64,000 bases of DNA, from assembly GCF_002742625.1 (NCBI RefSeq), contig NZ_PEBF01000001.1:3224001-3288000 (forward strand). Reading direction: 5' to 3'. Origin of the DNA: Caulobacter sp. FWC2 (lineage in GTDB: Bacteria > Pseudomonadota > Alphaproteobacteria > Caulobacterales > Caulobacteraceae). Position 1 is the stretch's first letter; each line of letters starts with the position of its first letter. A program made the translations under genes and the position numbers. Under the pieces are notes generated by a model, which was not told the DNA's origin, ran no database searches, and saw only the letters and a list, made by a program, of their open reading frames with translations. Shown one piece after another: positions 55,870 to 64,000 of this stretch.

Positions 55870-56444
55870 CCGGGACGCCGATCCAGGCCGTCGCGATCGG
55901 GGCCTCGGCGGGCGCGGTGCAGGCGTTGCTGGCCATACTGCCGGCCCTGCCCGCCAGTTTCGCCCTGCCCGTGCTGGTGGTCGTGCATGTGCCGCCCGAC
56001 CGCTCGAACGTGCTGGTGCCGCTGTTCCAGTCCAAGTGCCGGATCACGGTAAAGGAAGCCGAGGATAAAGAGCCGGTCGAGAAGGGCGTGATCTATTTCG
56101 CGCCGTCGGACTATCATATGCTGGTCGAGACCGACGGCGGCCTGGCCTTGTCGACCGACGAACCCGTGAACTATTCCCGTCCGTCGATCGACGTGCTGTT
56201 CGAGAGCGCGGCCGACTTCTATGGCGACGCCCTGGTCGGCGTCATCCTGACGGGCGCCAATCACGACGGGGCCGCCGGCCTCAAGGCCGTGGTCGACGTC
56301 GGCGGCGTGGCGATCGTCGAGAACCCGGACGGGGCCTACGCCTCGGCCATGCCGAACGCGGCGCTGGAGACTTCGCCCTCGGCGACGATCATGAGCCACG
56401 ACCAAATCCTATCCTACCTGTCGAGTCTGGGGACCGCACGATGA
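55866..56444 (+). CDS. Stand-alone CheB-type methylesterase domain
   Basis: 192 residues holding only the catalytic domain, without the receiver domain of classical CheB (about 350 residues). Catalytic triad: S14 in IGASAGAVQAL, H41 in VVVHVPPD and D134 in TGANHDGAAGL. It is translated from an ATG overlapping the cheR stop and overlaps the next kinase gene the same way. CheR-CheB pairs next to hybrid kinases are thought to tune the kinase by reversible methylation; the long Glu/Gln-rich coiled coil of the upstream kinase is a possible target (inference). Confidence 0.9.
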   Translation: MTGTPIQAVAIGASAGAVQALLAILPALPASFALPVLVVVHVPPDRSNVLVPLFQSKCRITVKEAEDKEPVEKGVIYFAPSDYHMLVETDGGLALSTDEPVNYSRPSIDVLFESAADFYGDALVGVILTGANHDGAAGLKAVVDVGGVAIVENPDGAYASAMPNAALETSPSATIMSHDQILSYLSSLGTAR

Positions 56445-57583
56445 CGGCGGACAAACCAATCAACTTTCTGCTGGTCGATGACCTGGAAGAGAACCTGCTG
56501 GCGCTGGAGGCCCTGCTGCAGCGCGACGGCCTGACGTGCCTGAAGGCGCGTTCGGGCGAGCAGGCGCTGGAGCTGCTGCTGGTGCACGACGTGGCCCTGG
56601 CCCTGCTCGACGTGCAGATGCCGGACATGAACGGCTTCGAACTGGCCGAGTTCATGCGCGGCGCCGCCCGCACCAGCCACGTGCCAATCATCTTCGTCAC
56701 CGCCGGCGTGGCCGACGCCACCCGCCGCTTCCGCGGCTACGAGGCCGGCGCCGTCGACTTCATCCAGAAGCCGATCGAGGCCGACATCCTGCGCAGCAAG
56801 GCGGCGGTGTTCTTCGACCTCTATCGTCAGCGCCAGCAGATCGAGGCTCAGCGCGACGAACTGGAACTGGCCGCCCAGGCCCTGCGGCGCGCCGACCGCC
56901 ACAAGGACAGCTTCCTGGCCGTCCTGGCCCACGAGTTGCGCAACCCGGTCGCGGCGCTCAGCGGCGGGCTGCACCTCCTGAGCAAGGACATAGCGCCCGA
57001 GCGCGCCGCAGACATCCGCACCCGCATGGACCGGATGCTGACCCATCTTTCGCACCTGGTCGACGACCTGCTGGACGTGTCGCGGGTGAGCCAGGGCAAG
57101 ATCTCGCTGCGCAAGGCGCGGATCGAGCTGAGCGAAGTGCTGCGGTCGGCCATCGAGGCCAGCCAGCACAATCTGGACGCCGGCAAGCACCAGTTCATCG
57201 CGCGGATGCCTGACGAGCCGATCTGGCTGGACGCCGACCACACCCGCCTGTCCCAGGTGGTGTCCAACCTGCTGAACAACGCCGCCAAATACACCCCCGA
57301 CGGCGGGACGGTGACGCTGAGCGCCGTCGCCGAGGGGGCCATGGCCGAGATCCGCGTCAGCGACACCGGCGTCGGCATTCCGCCGCAGATGCAGTCGCGG
57401 ATCTTCGAGATCTTCGCCCAGGTCGACGAACACCTGACCAAGGCCCAGGGCGGCCTCGGCATCGGCCTGGCCCTGGCCAAGCAGCTGGTGGCCCTCCACG
57501 GCGGCACGCTGGGCGTCGAAAGCGCCGGCCAGGACCAGGGCAGCACGTTCACGGTGCGCGTGCCGGTGGCGGTCGAGGCTTAA
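56441..57583 (+). CDS. Receiver-histidine kinase fusion
   Basis: 380 residues, soluble. N-terminal receiver (phospho-acceptor D57 in LALLDVQMPD, K110 in FIQKPIE), a short coiled coil (130-155), HisKA with H164 in FLAVLAHELRNPV, and HATPase to the end ('GGLGIGLALAKQLVALHGG'). With no sensor domain of its own it is likely to be phosphorylated or allosterically set by the upstream hybrid kinase. Start ATG overlaps the cheB stop. It ends 4 bp from the convergent transglutaminase-like gene. Confidence 0.92.
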   Translation: MTADKPINFLLVDDLEENLLALEALLQRDGLTCLKARSGEQALELLLVHDVALALLDVQMPDMNGFELAEFMRGAARTSHVPIIFVTAGVADATRRFRGYEAGAVDFIQKPIEADILRSKAAVFFDLYRQRQQIEAQRDELELAAQALRRADRHKDSFLAVLAHELRNPVAALSGGLHLLSKDIAPERAADIRTRMDRMLTHLSHLVDDLLDVSRVSQGKISLRKARIELSEVLRSAIEASQHNLDAGKHQFIARMPDEPIWLDADHTRLSQVVSNLLNNAAKYTPDGGTVTLSAVAEGAMAEIRVSDTGVGIPPQMQSRIFEIFAQVDEHLTKAQGGLGIGLALAKQLVALHGGTLGVESAGQDQGSTFTVRVPVAVEA

Positions 57584-57587
57584 GGCG

Positions 57588-58367
57588 TCAGACCGCCTCG
57601 CGGATCGAGAAGCTCTGCTCGATCAAGGTCGCCCGGCCGAAGATGGTCATGAAGGCGATGTCGGCGGCATCGCGGCCGGTGGCGACCCGCACCAGCCCCT
57701 CGATCGGCGCCTTGCCCGTCGCGTCGACCAACCGCCAGCGGCCGCCCAGATAGACCTCGGCGATGGCGTGCAGGTCCGGCGGATCCAGCTTCCAGGCATA
57801 GGCGCTGACGGCCCTGGCCGGGATGTCGGCGGCGCGGCACATGCCGATGATCAGGTGGGTGAAGTCGCGGCAGACGCCGGCCCGGTCGACCAACGTGTCG
57901 ATCGCCGTGGTCCCCGAATTGCTGACCCCGCCCAGATATTCGATGTGCTCGCCGATCCAGTCCAGCATCGCCTGGACCTTGGCCCCGCCCTTCAGCTGGC
58001 CGAACTCGCGCTCGACGAACAGCTCGAGGCGATCGGACGGGCTGTAGCGACTGGCGCGCAGGAACGGCAGCACCTCGCTGGGCAGGTCGCGGATGGCCAT
58101 GGTCGGGGCGTCGGCCAGGTCGTGGTCGCGGCGCATGATCTCGACCTGGGCGCGGTAGAGCGCGTTGACGGTTCCCGAGGCGGTGAACACCGTGCGCCGC
58201 TCGAAGGTCACCGGGTCATCGACCCGCACGGCCTCGACATTGGGCCAGAAGGTCAGGGCCTCCAGCCCCACTACCTGGTCGGGTCCGTGGGCGGCTTCGA
58301 CCAGCAGCAGCACCTCGCACGGGGTCGCGAAGTCGTAGGTCAGCGAGGCTTCGACGTCAAAACGCAT
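57588..58367 (-). CDS. Transglutaminase-like cysteine protease-fold protein
   Basis: 259 residues, no signal peptide. An N-terminal beta domain (about 1-110) and a transglutaminase-like core (about 125-220) with the triad C166 in AGVCRDFTH, H200 in DLHAIAEVYL and D215 in LVDATGKA. This family is common in actinobacteria and proteobacteria, often linked to peptide cross-linking or hydrolysis, with few known roles. The ATG at 58367 has AGGA 6 bp before it; the ATG at 58373 is an alternative, and the longer upstream frame is not credible. A single gene, convergent with the kinase operon. Confidence 0.85.
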   Translation of the reverse strand: MRFDVEASLTYDFATPCEVLLLVEAAHGPDQVVGLEALTFWPNVEAVRVDDPVTFERRTVFTASGTVNALYRAQVEIMRRDHDLADAPTMAIRDLPSEVLPFLRASRYSPSDRLELFVEREFGQLKGGAKVQAMLDWIGEHIEYLGGVSNSGTTAIDTLVDRAGVCRDFTHLIIGMCRAADIPARAVSAYAWKLDPPDLHAIAEVYLGGRWRLVDATGKAPIEGLVRVATGRDAADIAFMTIFGRATLIEQSFSIREAV

Positions 58368-58456
58368 AGTCATCCTGAAATTGGGCGACCGAGGGCCGGT
58401 CGCGCCGCCTATCAATACGCAAGACGGCTTTGGGTTCAGGTCTAGCGATCGGCCTG

Positions 58457-59914
58457 CTAGCGAGCAAACGGGAACGGCGATAGCGACTTGCTGGTCTCCT
58501 CGACCAGCAGGGTGCGGTTGATCGGCGCCGCCGCCCGCTGCGGACAAGCCGGGCGCTCGCAGATCCGGCACGAGGGGCCGATCTCGACGGCGATCGGCGC
58601 GGCCATGTCCAGGCCCCGCGCATGGACCAGCTTGGACGCGTATTTCAGCTCGCAGCCCAGGCCGACGACCAGTTCGTCCTCAAGCCCCGCCTGTAGGCCC
58701 GAGGTCCGCCGCACCGTGCGCGACAGGGTGAAATAGCGCGCGGCGTCCGGCGTCTCGATCACCTGGGTGACGATGCGGCCCGGGGTCTTGAAGCTGTCGT
58801 GGACGTTCCAGCGCGGGCAGGCCCCGCCGAAGCGCGAGAACGGGAAGGGTCCGGCCGCGAAGCGCTTGGAGATGTTCCCCGCCGCGTCCAGCCGCATCAT
58901 GAAGAACGGCACCCCGCGCGAGCCCGAGCGCCCCAGCGTCGTCAGGCGCTGAGCGGCCTGCTCATAGCTGATGCCGAAGCGTGGCCGCACCCGCTCGATG
59001 TCGTAGCCGCTGGACTCCATGGCCGCCAGGAACGGCTCGTAGGGCATCATGATCGCGGCGGCCAGATAGCTGTCGAGGAACACCTTCAAGAGCTGCCGCG
59101 TGGCGCGGTCGGGGGCCTTGAAGCGGTCGGTCAGGTCCGACAGCACCTCGCCGCCCTCCATCAGCCCCAGCTGGTAGCACATGCCGAAGGTGCGGCTGGC
59201 GTGGGCCAGGGTCTCCGACAGCATCAGCCGCTTGCGGTGATGGTCGTAGCGGCGCAGCGAGCCGGTCATCACCTCGACCGGCATGATCCGGGTCTGGATG
59301 CCGAACTTGCTCTGCAGCCGCTCGCGGACCGCTGGGGCCAGGTCCTGCGGATCGGCCTTCAGCTGGGCGACGATCTTCTCGGCCAGGGTCTCCAGCTCGG
59401 CGAAGTGGTTGCGCTGGGCGCCGACCAGGTCGCGGACCCAGTCCGTCGGCGATGACTGCTCGGACGCCGGCCCCGTCCCATCCGGACGCTCGAAGGCGCC
59501 CAGGTCGATCATCCGGCCGCGATCCAGATAGGCGCGATAGAGCCGCGCCATGGCCTCGGCCAGGCCCGGCGACAGCTCGGCCACCTCGGCCGCCTCGTGG
59601 CGCGAGACACCCAGATCGGCGAACATCTTGTCGGCCAGAACCTCTTCCAGCCCTGCCCCGCCGCCTGGATCGTCGGCCGACAGGCTGCGCAGGTCCAGGT
59701 CATAGGCGTCGGCCAGCCGCAGCAGGAGCTGCGCGGTCACCGGCCGCTGGTTGCGCTCCAGCAGGTTCAGGTAGCTGGCCGAGACGCCCAGCTCCTCGGC
59801 CATCCGCGCCTGGGTCACCCCCAGGTCGCGCCGCAGCCGCTTCAGCCGTCCCCCGAGGAACAGCTTCTTGTCGTTTTGCTTCTTGTCGAGGGGCTTTTTG
59901 TCGAGCGTGGCCAT
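58457..59914 (-). CDS. ScfR/RamB-family regulator of the glyoxylate bypass
   Basis: 485 residues. N-terminal XRE helix-turn-helix ('GGRLKRLRRDLGVTQARMAEELGVSASYLNLLERNQRPVTAQLLLRLADAYDLDLRSL', about 20-77), a central ImmA/IrrE-like region ('HASRTFGMCYQLGLMEGGEVLSDL'; no intact HExxH) and a C-terminal ligand/metal domain ending 'IGPSCRICERPACPQRAAAPI', with three Cys that may bind metal. This architecture is the short-chain acyl-CoA-responsive regulator family that controls acetate and glyoxylate genes. It is divergent from aceA with a 164-bp shared promoter, so aceA and aceB are its likely targets. Confidence 0.9.
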   Translation of the reverse strand: MATLDKKPLDKKQNDKKLFLGGRLKRLRRDLGVTQARMAEELGVSASYLNLLERNQRPVTAQLLLRLADAYDLDLRSLSADDPGGGAGLEEVLADKMFADLGVSRHEAAEVAELSPGLAEAMARLYRAYLDRGRMIDLGAFERPDGTGPASEQSSPTDWVRDLVGAQRNHFAELETLAEKIVAQLKADPQDLAPAVRERLQSKFGIQTRIMPVEVMTGSLRRYDHHRKRLMLSETLAHASRTFGMCYQLGLMEGGEVLSDLTDRFKAPDRATRQLLKVFLDSYLAAAIMMPYEPFLAAMESSGYDIERVRPRFGISYEQAAQRLTTLGRSGSRGVPFFMMRLDAAGNISKRFAAGPFPFSRFGGACPRWNVHDSFKTPGRIVTQVIETPDAARYFTLSRTVRRTSGLQAGLEDELVVGLGCELKYASKLVHARGLDMAAPIAVEIGPSCRICERPACPQRAAAPINRTLLVEETSKSLSPFPFAR

Positions 59915-59940
59915 TCGGTCAACTTGTCACGACTTTACAG

Positions 59941-59970
59941 ATTTTACAAAGTCATTCTTTGACAAATTGC
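59941..59970. promoter_or_regulatory. Candidate ScfR operator in the aceA divergent promoter
   Basis: An inverted repeat CAAAG-TCATT-CTTTG (59947-59961) with overlapping TTTACAAAG and TTTGACAAA motifs that resemble RamB-type sites (TTTGCAAA-like). It is about 25-55 bp upstream of the regulator start and about 110-140 bp upstream of aceA. Confidence 0.6.
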
Positions 59971-60078
59971 CTTCAATAGGTTCGACCGATCCCGCAGCGC
60001 AGCGTTAGCTCACCAGGACGAGTTTTCCTTGGCCCGCAAGGCTTACCAGCCCGGGCCCCGTAGTGGGATCGAACGACC

Positions 60079-61698
60079 ATGACGCAGCGCAAGACCTATG
60101 CCGAACACCGCGACGCCCTGCTGGCGCGCTATCCCGACGGCGTCCTGCCGGGCGGCGTCGGCATCGACGACATCATCCAGCTGAAGCTGCAGAACACCTT
60201 CCCCACCCACCTGGACATCGCCCGCGCCATGGCCCCGGTGATGCGCGCCGACATGGCCGAGTATGATCGTGACAGCAGCAAGTTCACCCAGTCGCTGGGC
60301 TGCTGGTCGGGCTTCCACGCCCAGCAGATGATCAAGTCGGTCAAGCGCCTGCGCGGCACGACCAAGGGCGCCTATGTCTATCTGTCGGGCTGGATGGTCG
60401 CTGGCCTGCGCAATCGCTTCGGCCACCTGCCCGACCAGTCGATGCACGAGAAGACCTCGGTCGTCGACCTGATCCAGGAGATCTATGTCTCGCTGCGCCA
60501 GGCCGATGAAGTCGCCATCAACGACCTCTTCAAGACCCTGACCGCCGCCCGCAAGGCCGGCGACCAGGTCGCCGAACAGGCCGCGATCAAGGCCATTGAC
60601 AACTTCGAGACCCACGTGGTGCCGATCATCGCCGACATCGACGCCGGCTTCGGCAACGAGCACGCGACCTATCTGCTGGCCAAGGAGATGATCAAGGCCG
60701 GCGCCTGCTGCCTGCAGATCGAAAACCAGGTTTCGGACGCCAAGCAGTGCGGCCACCAGGACGGCAAGGTCACCGTGCCGCGCGAGGACTTCATCGAGAA
60801 GCTGCGCGCCTGCCGCCTGGCGTTCGAGGAACTGGGCGTCGACGAGGGCGTCATCGTCGCTCGCACCGACAGCCTGGGCGCGGGCCTGACCCAGAAGATC
60901 CCGGTCAGCCAGGAGCCGGGCGATCTGGCCAGCGACTACATCAAGTGGCTAAAGACCGAGCCCGTCACCCCGCAAAACCCGCTGAAGGACGGCGAGCTGG
61001 CGATCATGAAGGACGGCGCCTTCGTCAAGCCGGTGCGCATGCCCAACGGTCTGTTCGCCTTCCAGGACGGCACCGGCCGCCAGCGCGTCATCGAGGACTG
61101 CATCGCCAACCTGACCCAAGGCGGCGCCGACCTGCTGTGGATCGAGACCGACACCCCCAATGTCGACGAGATCGCCTCGATGGTGAACGAGATCCGCAAG
61201 GTCGTGCCGAACGCAAAGCTGACCTATAACAACTCGCCGTCGTTCAACTGGACGCTCAATCTGCGCAAGCAGGTGCGCGACCAGTGGATCGCCGAGGGCA
61301 AGATCCACAAGGACAGCTATCCGGACGGCAACGTCCTGATGTCGGCCGACTATGACGGCACCGACCTGGGCCGCGAGGCCGACGAGCGCCTGGCCCGCTT
61401 CCAGGTCGACATCGCCGCCCGCGCCGGGGTGTTCCACAACCTGATCACCCTGCCGACCTTCCACCTGACGGCCAAGAGCGTCGACGAACTGTCGCGCGGC
61501 TACTTCGGCGAGGAGCGGATGCAGGCCTACGTGAATACGGTGCAGCGCGAGGAGATCCGCCGCGGCGTCTCGGCCGTGAAGCACCAGCACGAGGTCGGCT
61601 CCGATCTCGGCGACACCTTCAAGGAGATGGTCGCCGGCGAGCGCGCCCTGAAGGCCGGCGGCCACGCCAACACCATGAACCAGTTCGCGGCCGAATAG
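60079..61698 (+). CDS. aceA: Isocitrate lyase
   Basis: 539 residues, the long isocitrate lyase class found in Caulobacter and pseudomonads. The active-site loop KQCGH is at 222-226 (C224), and 'DIDAGFGNEHATYLLAKEMIKAGACCLQIENQ' and 'YNNSPSFNWTLNLRK' are family blocks. It splits isocitrate into succinate and glyoxylate so cells can grow on acetate, fatty acids or other C2 precursors. The regulator diverges upstream; a 77-residue protein and malate synthase lie downstream on the same strand. Confidence 0.97.
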   Translation: MTQRKTYAEHRDALLARYPDGVLPGGVGIDDIIQLKLQNTFPTHLDIARAMAPVMRADMAEYDRDSSKFTQSLGCWSGFHAQQMIKSVKRLRGTTKGAYVYLSGWMVAGLRNRFGHLPDQSMHEKTSVVDLIQEIYVSLRQADEVAINDLFKTLTAARKAGDQVAEQAAIKAIDNFETHVVPIIADIDAGFGNEHATYLLAKEMIKAGACCLQIENQVSDAKQCGHQDGKVTVPREDFIEKLRACRLAFEELGVDEGVIVARTDSLGAGLTQKIPVSQEPGDLASDYIKWLKTEPVTPQNPLKDGELAIMKDGAFVKPVRMPNGLFAFQDGTGRQRVIEDCIANLTQGGADLLWIETDTPNVDEIASMVNEIRKVVPNAKLTYNNSPSFNWTLNLRKQVRDQWIAEGKIHKDSYPDGNVLMSADYDGTDLGREADERLARFQVDIAARAGVFHNLITLPTFHLTAKSVDELSRGYFGEERMQAYVNTVQREEIRRGVSAVKHQHEVGSDLGDTFKEMVAGERALKAGGHANTMNQFAAE

Positions 61699-61738
61699 CC
61701 GCGAACGCCTTCCCCCCATCGATCGAGGAGCCAAAGCC

Positions 61739-61972
61739 ATGACCACGACGCAATTCGCCCCCGCCGCCATGCCGAACTCGGACGCCAAGGACCGCGCCGT
61801 CGACCGCGTGGCCGAGGCCTCCCACCGCCTCAACGAGGCCGTGCGTCGCGCCATCGAGGCCGGCTACTCGGTCGAACTGGTTCGCGCCTCGCGCCACCAC
61901 GACGGCTCGGGTAACTGGGGCGACCAGATCGTCCCCACCGTCCGTGACAAGGGCGCCGAAAAGAGCGCCTGA
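61739..61972 (+). CDS. Small conserved-looking protein between aceA and aceB
   Basis: 77 residues, basic and helical in the middle ('KDRAVDRVAEASHRLNEAVRRAIEAGYSVELVRASRHHDGSGNWGDQIVPTV'). No family recognised. GGAG precedes the ATG at a slightly long distance. Placement 40 bp after aceA and in the same direction suggests co-transcription. A role in controlling or stabilising the bypass enzymes is possible but unproven. Confidence 0.7.
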   Translation: MTTTQFAPAAMPNSDAKDRAVDRVAEASHRLNEAVRRAIEAGYSVELVRASRHHDGSGNWGDQIVPTVRDKGAEKSA

Positions 61973-62000
61973 TAAACGAGAGAGTCCGACGACCTTGCGT

Positions 62001-62108
62001 GGACCTCGCCCTTCGACAAGCTCAGGGTGAGGTCCATTGCCAGCGCCGCAGCTCCATCGCTTGCAGTAAGACCTCGCAGAAACGTCTCAGTAGAAACCTC
62101 ACCCTGAG
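62001..62108. repeat. Dispersed palindromic intergenic repeat
   Basis: A hairpin unit (GGACCTC at 62001-62007, GAGGTCC at 62029-62035) enclosing CCTTCGACAAGCTCAGGG, a sequence widespread in intergenic DNA of alphaproteobacteria. A reverse-complement piece (ACCTCACCCTGAG, 62096-62108) matches 62021-62033, so two arms bracket about 60 bp. It lies between the small protein and malate synthase genes and could reduce read-through. Confidence 0.7.
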
Positions 62109-62183
62109 CCAGTCCCCCGGGTCCGACCAAAGGTCGGCCCGAGGATAAACTCCGGGCGGGTTTCGGACCACGGAAAGCTTCCC

Positions 62184-63761
62184 ATGCCGCTCGACATCGC
62201 CGCCAACATCCAGGTCACCGGTCCCGTTGAAGGGCGCGCCGCGGAAGTGCTTACCCCCGAGGCCCTGGCCTTCGTGGCCGACCTGCACCGCCGCTTCGAC
62301 GCCCGCCGCCGCGAGCTGTTGGCCGCCCGCCAGGCCCGGCAGGCGCGCTTCGACGGCGGCGAACTGCCCGACTTCCTGGCGCAGACCGCCAACGTCCGCG
62401 CCGCCGACTGGAGCGTCGCCCCCGTCCCCGCCGACCTGCTGGACCGCCGCGTCGAGATCACCGGCCCCGTCGACCGCAAGATGATCATCAACGCCCTAAA
62501 CTGCGGGGCCAAGGTGTTCATGGCCGACTTCGAGGACGCCACCGCCCCGACCTGGGCCAATGTCGTCGAGGGCCAGGTCAATCTGAAGGACCGCTGGTCC
62601 GGCGAACTGACCCATGTCGACGCCAAGTCCGGCAAGGCCTACGCCATGGGTCCGACCCCGGCGGTGCTGAAGATCCGCCCGCGCGGCTGGCACCTGATGG
62701 AGCGCCATCTGGAGGTCGACGGCCAGGCCGTGGCCGGAGCGCTGTTCGACTTCGGCCTCTACGCCTTCCACAATGCGAAGGCCGCCATAGCGCAAGGCTC
62801 GGGTCCCTATTTCTACCTGCCCAAGCTGGAGAGCCACCAGGAAGCGCGCCTCTGGAACGACGTCTTCGTCCGCGCCCAGGAGGCCCTGGGCCTGCCGGTC
62901 GGGACGATCAAGGCCACGGTGCTGATCGAGACCATCCCCGCCGCCTTCGAGATGGACGAGATCCTGTTCGAACTGAAGGACCACATCGTCGGCCTGAACT
63001 GCGGCCGCTGGGACTACATCTTCTCGTTCATCAAGCGCCTGGGCCGCCGCTCTGAGTTCCTGACCCCGGACCGTTCGGCCATGGTCATGGGCAAGGCGTT
63101 CCTGGGCGCCTATTCGCTGAAGCTGATCCAGACCTGCCACCGCCGGGGCGCCTTCGCCATGGGCGGCATGGCGGCCCAGATCCCTGTCAAAGGCGACGAC
63201 GCCGCCAACCAGGCCGCCTTCGCCAAGGTCAAGGCCGACAAGGAGCGCGAGGCTGGCGCCGGTCACGACGGCACCTGGGTCGCCCACCCCGACCTCGTCC
63301 CGGTGGCCATGGAGGTCTTCGACCGCCTGATGCCGGCCGCCAACCAGCGCGACAAGTCGCTGGCGGACGTCTCGATCACCGCCGCTCAGATGCTGGAGCT
63401 GCACGAGGGGGTCCGCACCGAGGCCGGCGTGCGCGAGAACATCCGCGTCGGCGTCCGCTACACCCAGGCCTGGCTGGAAGGCCGAGGCGCCGTGCCGCTC
63501 TACAACCTGATGGAGGACGCGGCAACCGCCGAGATCTGCCGCACGCAGCTGTGGCAATGGATCCGCCTGGGCGCGGCGCTGGACGATGGCCGGGTGCTGA
63601 CCTCGGAGCTGTTCATCGGTCTGTTCACCCAGGAGATGGCCGACCTGCGCCGCGACTTCGGCTCGCCGCGCCTGGAGGCGGCCGCCGAGCTCTTCACGCG
63701 CATGGTGCTGTCCGACAGCCTGGAAGAGTTCCTGACCCTGCCAGCCTACGAACTGATCTAG
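62184..63761 (+). CDS. aceB: Malate synthase A
   Basis: 525 residues, the short (A-type) malate synthase. Family blocks: 'LNCGAKVFMADFEDATAPTWANVVEGQVNL', 'PYFYLPKLESHQEARLWNDVF', 'ATVLIETIPAAFEMDEILFELKDHIVGLNCGRWDYIFSFIK' (with catalytic Arg/Glu/Asp region) and 'TCHRRGAFAMGGMAAQIP'. It condenses glyoxylate with acetyl-CoA to malate, completing the bypass begun by aceA. Separated from the small protein gene by a palindromic repeat. Confidence 0.97.
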   Translation: MPLDIAANIQVTGPVEGRAAEVLTPEALAFVADLHRRFDARRRELLAARQARQARFDGGELPDFLAQTANVRAADWSVAPVPADLLDRRVEITGPVDRKMIINALNCGAKVFMADFEDATAPTWANVVEGQVNLKDRWSGELTHVDAKSGKAYAMGPTPAVLKIRPRGWHLMERHLEVDGQAVAGALFDFGLYAFHNAKAAIAQGSGPYFYLPKLESHQEARLWNDVFVRAQEALGLPVGTIKATVLIETIPAAFEMDEILFELKDHIVGLNCGRWDYIFSFIKRLGRRSEFLTPDRSAMVMGKAFLGAYSLKLIQTCHRRGAFAMGGMAAQIPVKGDDAANQAAFAKVKADKEREAGAGHDGTWVAHPDLVPVAMEVFDRLMPAANQRDKSLADVSITAAQMLELHEGVRTEAGVRENIRVGVRYTQAWLEGRGAVPLYNLMEDAATAEICRTQLWQWIRLGAALDDGRVLTSELFIGLFTQEMADLRRDFGSPRLEAAAELFTRMVLSDSLEEFLTLPAYELI

Positions 63762-63782
63762 CCACGCATGACCGCAAAGAAA

Positions 63783-63804
63783 AAGCCCGGCGAAAGCCGG
63801 GCTT
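63783..63804 (-). terminator. Terminator hairpin after aceB
   Basis: 9-bp stem AAGCCCGGC / GCCGGGCTT with GAAA loop. The T-rich tail (TTTTCTTTG) is on the minus strand, so it mainly ends a transcript coming from beyond the window, and may also act on aceB transcription. Confidence 0.75.
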
Positions 63805-64000
63805 GAGGAGTTAGGGAGGAAACGCCCAGGAAGGGCAGAGGCATCAGCCTCACGGGTTGTGATCTATGGTCGACAGAACGCCGTTCAAGGGCCAAGCAGA
63901 AGAAACTTCGGTTTCAACGCGCTTGGCTTGCCGGGGCCGTGTGGTAATGAGCGCGCTCGACGAGTGAGGGCCTGGCCCGAAGCGAGCGCCACGCCCATGT
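63805..64000. other. Right-end intergenic DNA
   Basis: No gene or RNA recognised in the last 196 bp. Confidence 0.4.

Noticed and set aside
63805..64000. Possible tRNA or small RNA at the right end
   Set aside because: No cloverleaf or conserved RNA motif could be drawn from the sequence.

Overview
The window looks like a chromosome segment from a free-living, high-GC alphaproteobacterium close to Caulobacter. The reasons are the strong G/C third-position bias, four large TonB-dependent receptors, secreted glycosidases and peptidases, an EcfG/SigT-type promoter (GGAAC-N16-CGTT), and a glyoxylate-bypass pair beside a ScfR/RamB-type regulator. No rRNA, tRNA, CRISPR array, prophage or insertion sequence was recognised.

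Layout. (1) 1-4970: dabB-dabA, a putative membrane-energised inorganic-carbon uptake pair, divergent from a NhaR-like LysR regulator. (2) 5212-15595: a carbohydrate locus with a GH3 glycosidase, a LacI regulator, a TonB receptor, a FadR-family (UxuR/ExuR-like) GntR regulator, a GH2 glycosidase whose signal peptide is out of frame, and a decayed uxuA (mannonate dehydratase) remnant. A 19-bp inverted repeat flanks a LacI-type operator upstream of the GH3 gene, and related half-sites lie at the other promoters. (3) 15731-24523: a PRC-barrel protein, then a transducing TonB receptor (STN domain), ECF sigma factor, FecR anti-sigma, a second paralogous TonB receptor and a secreted Ca2+-dependent PI-PLC-like protein. 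(4) 24594-51227: the most interesting part. It holds trans-4-hydroxyproline catabolism genes (epimerase, D-hydroxyproline dehydrogenase, deaminase, GntR regulator, amino-acid permease, Xaa-Pro-type peptidase) next to a DPP-IV-like S9 peptidase and a seven-gene operon: TonB receptor, COG1228 amidohydrolase, three DUF885 putative metallopeptidases, a GH127/GH146 beta-L-arabinofuranosidase and an S10 carboxypeptidase. A shared CGTAT-N5-ATACG-like operator is found at five promoters of this region. (5) 51335-57583: a SigT-type promoter followed by hybrid kinase, CheR, CheB and receiver-kinase genes. (6) 57588-63761: a transglutaminase-like protein, then the ScfR-type regulator divergent from isocitrate lyase, a small conserved-looking protein and malate synthase.

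How the genes may work together. My reading of region 4 is a dedicated system for arabinosylated hydroxyproline-rich plant glycoproteins (extensin-like) or their peptides. The receptor would import glycopeptides, GH127/146 would remove beta-arabinofuranose from hydroxyproline, the Pro-tolerant peptidases would release free hydroxyproline, and the Hyp pathway would convert it toward alpha-ketoglutarate semialdehyde. The individual family calls are solid; substrate and regulon are inference. Region 2 looks like a hexuronate-linked oligosaccharide locus that has partly decayed.
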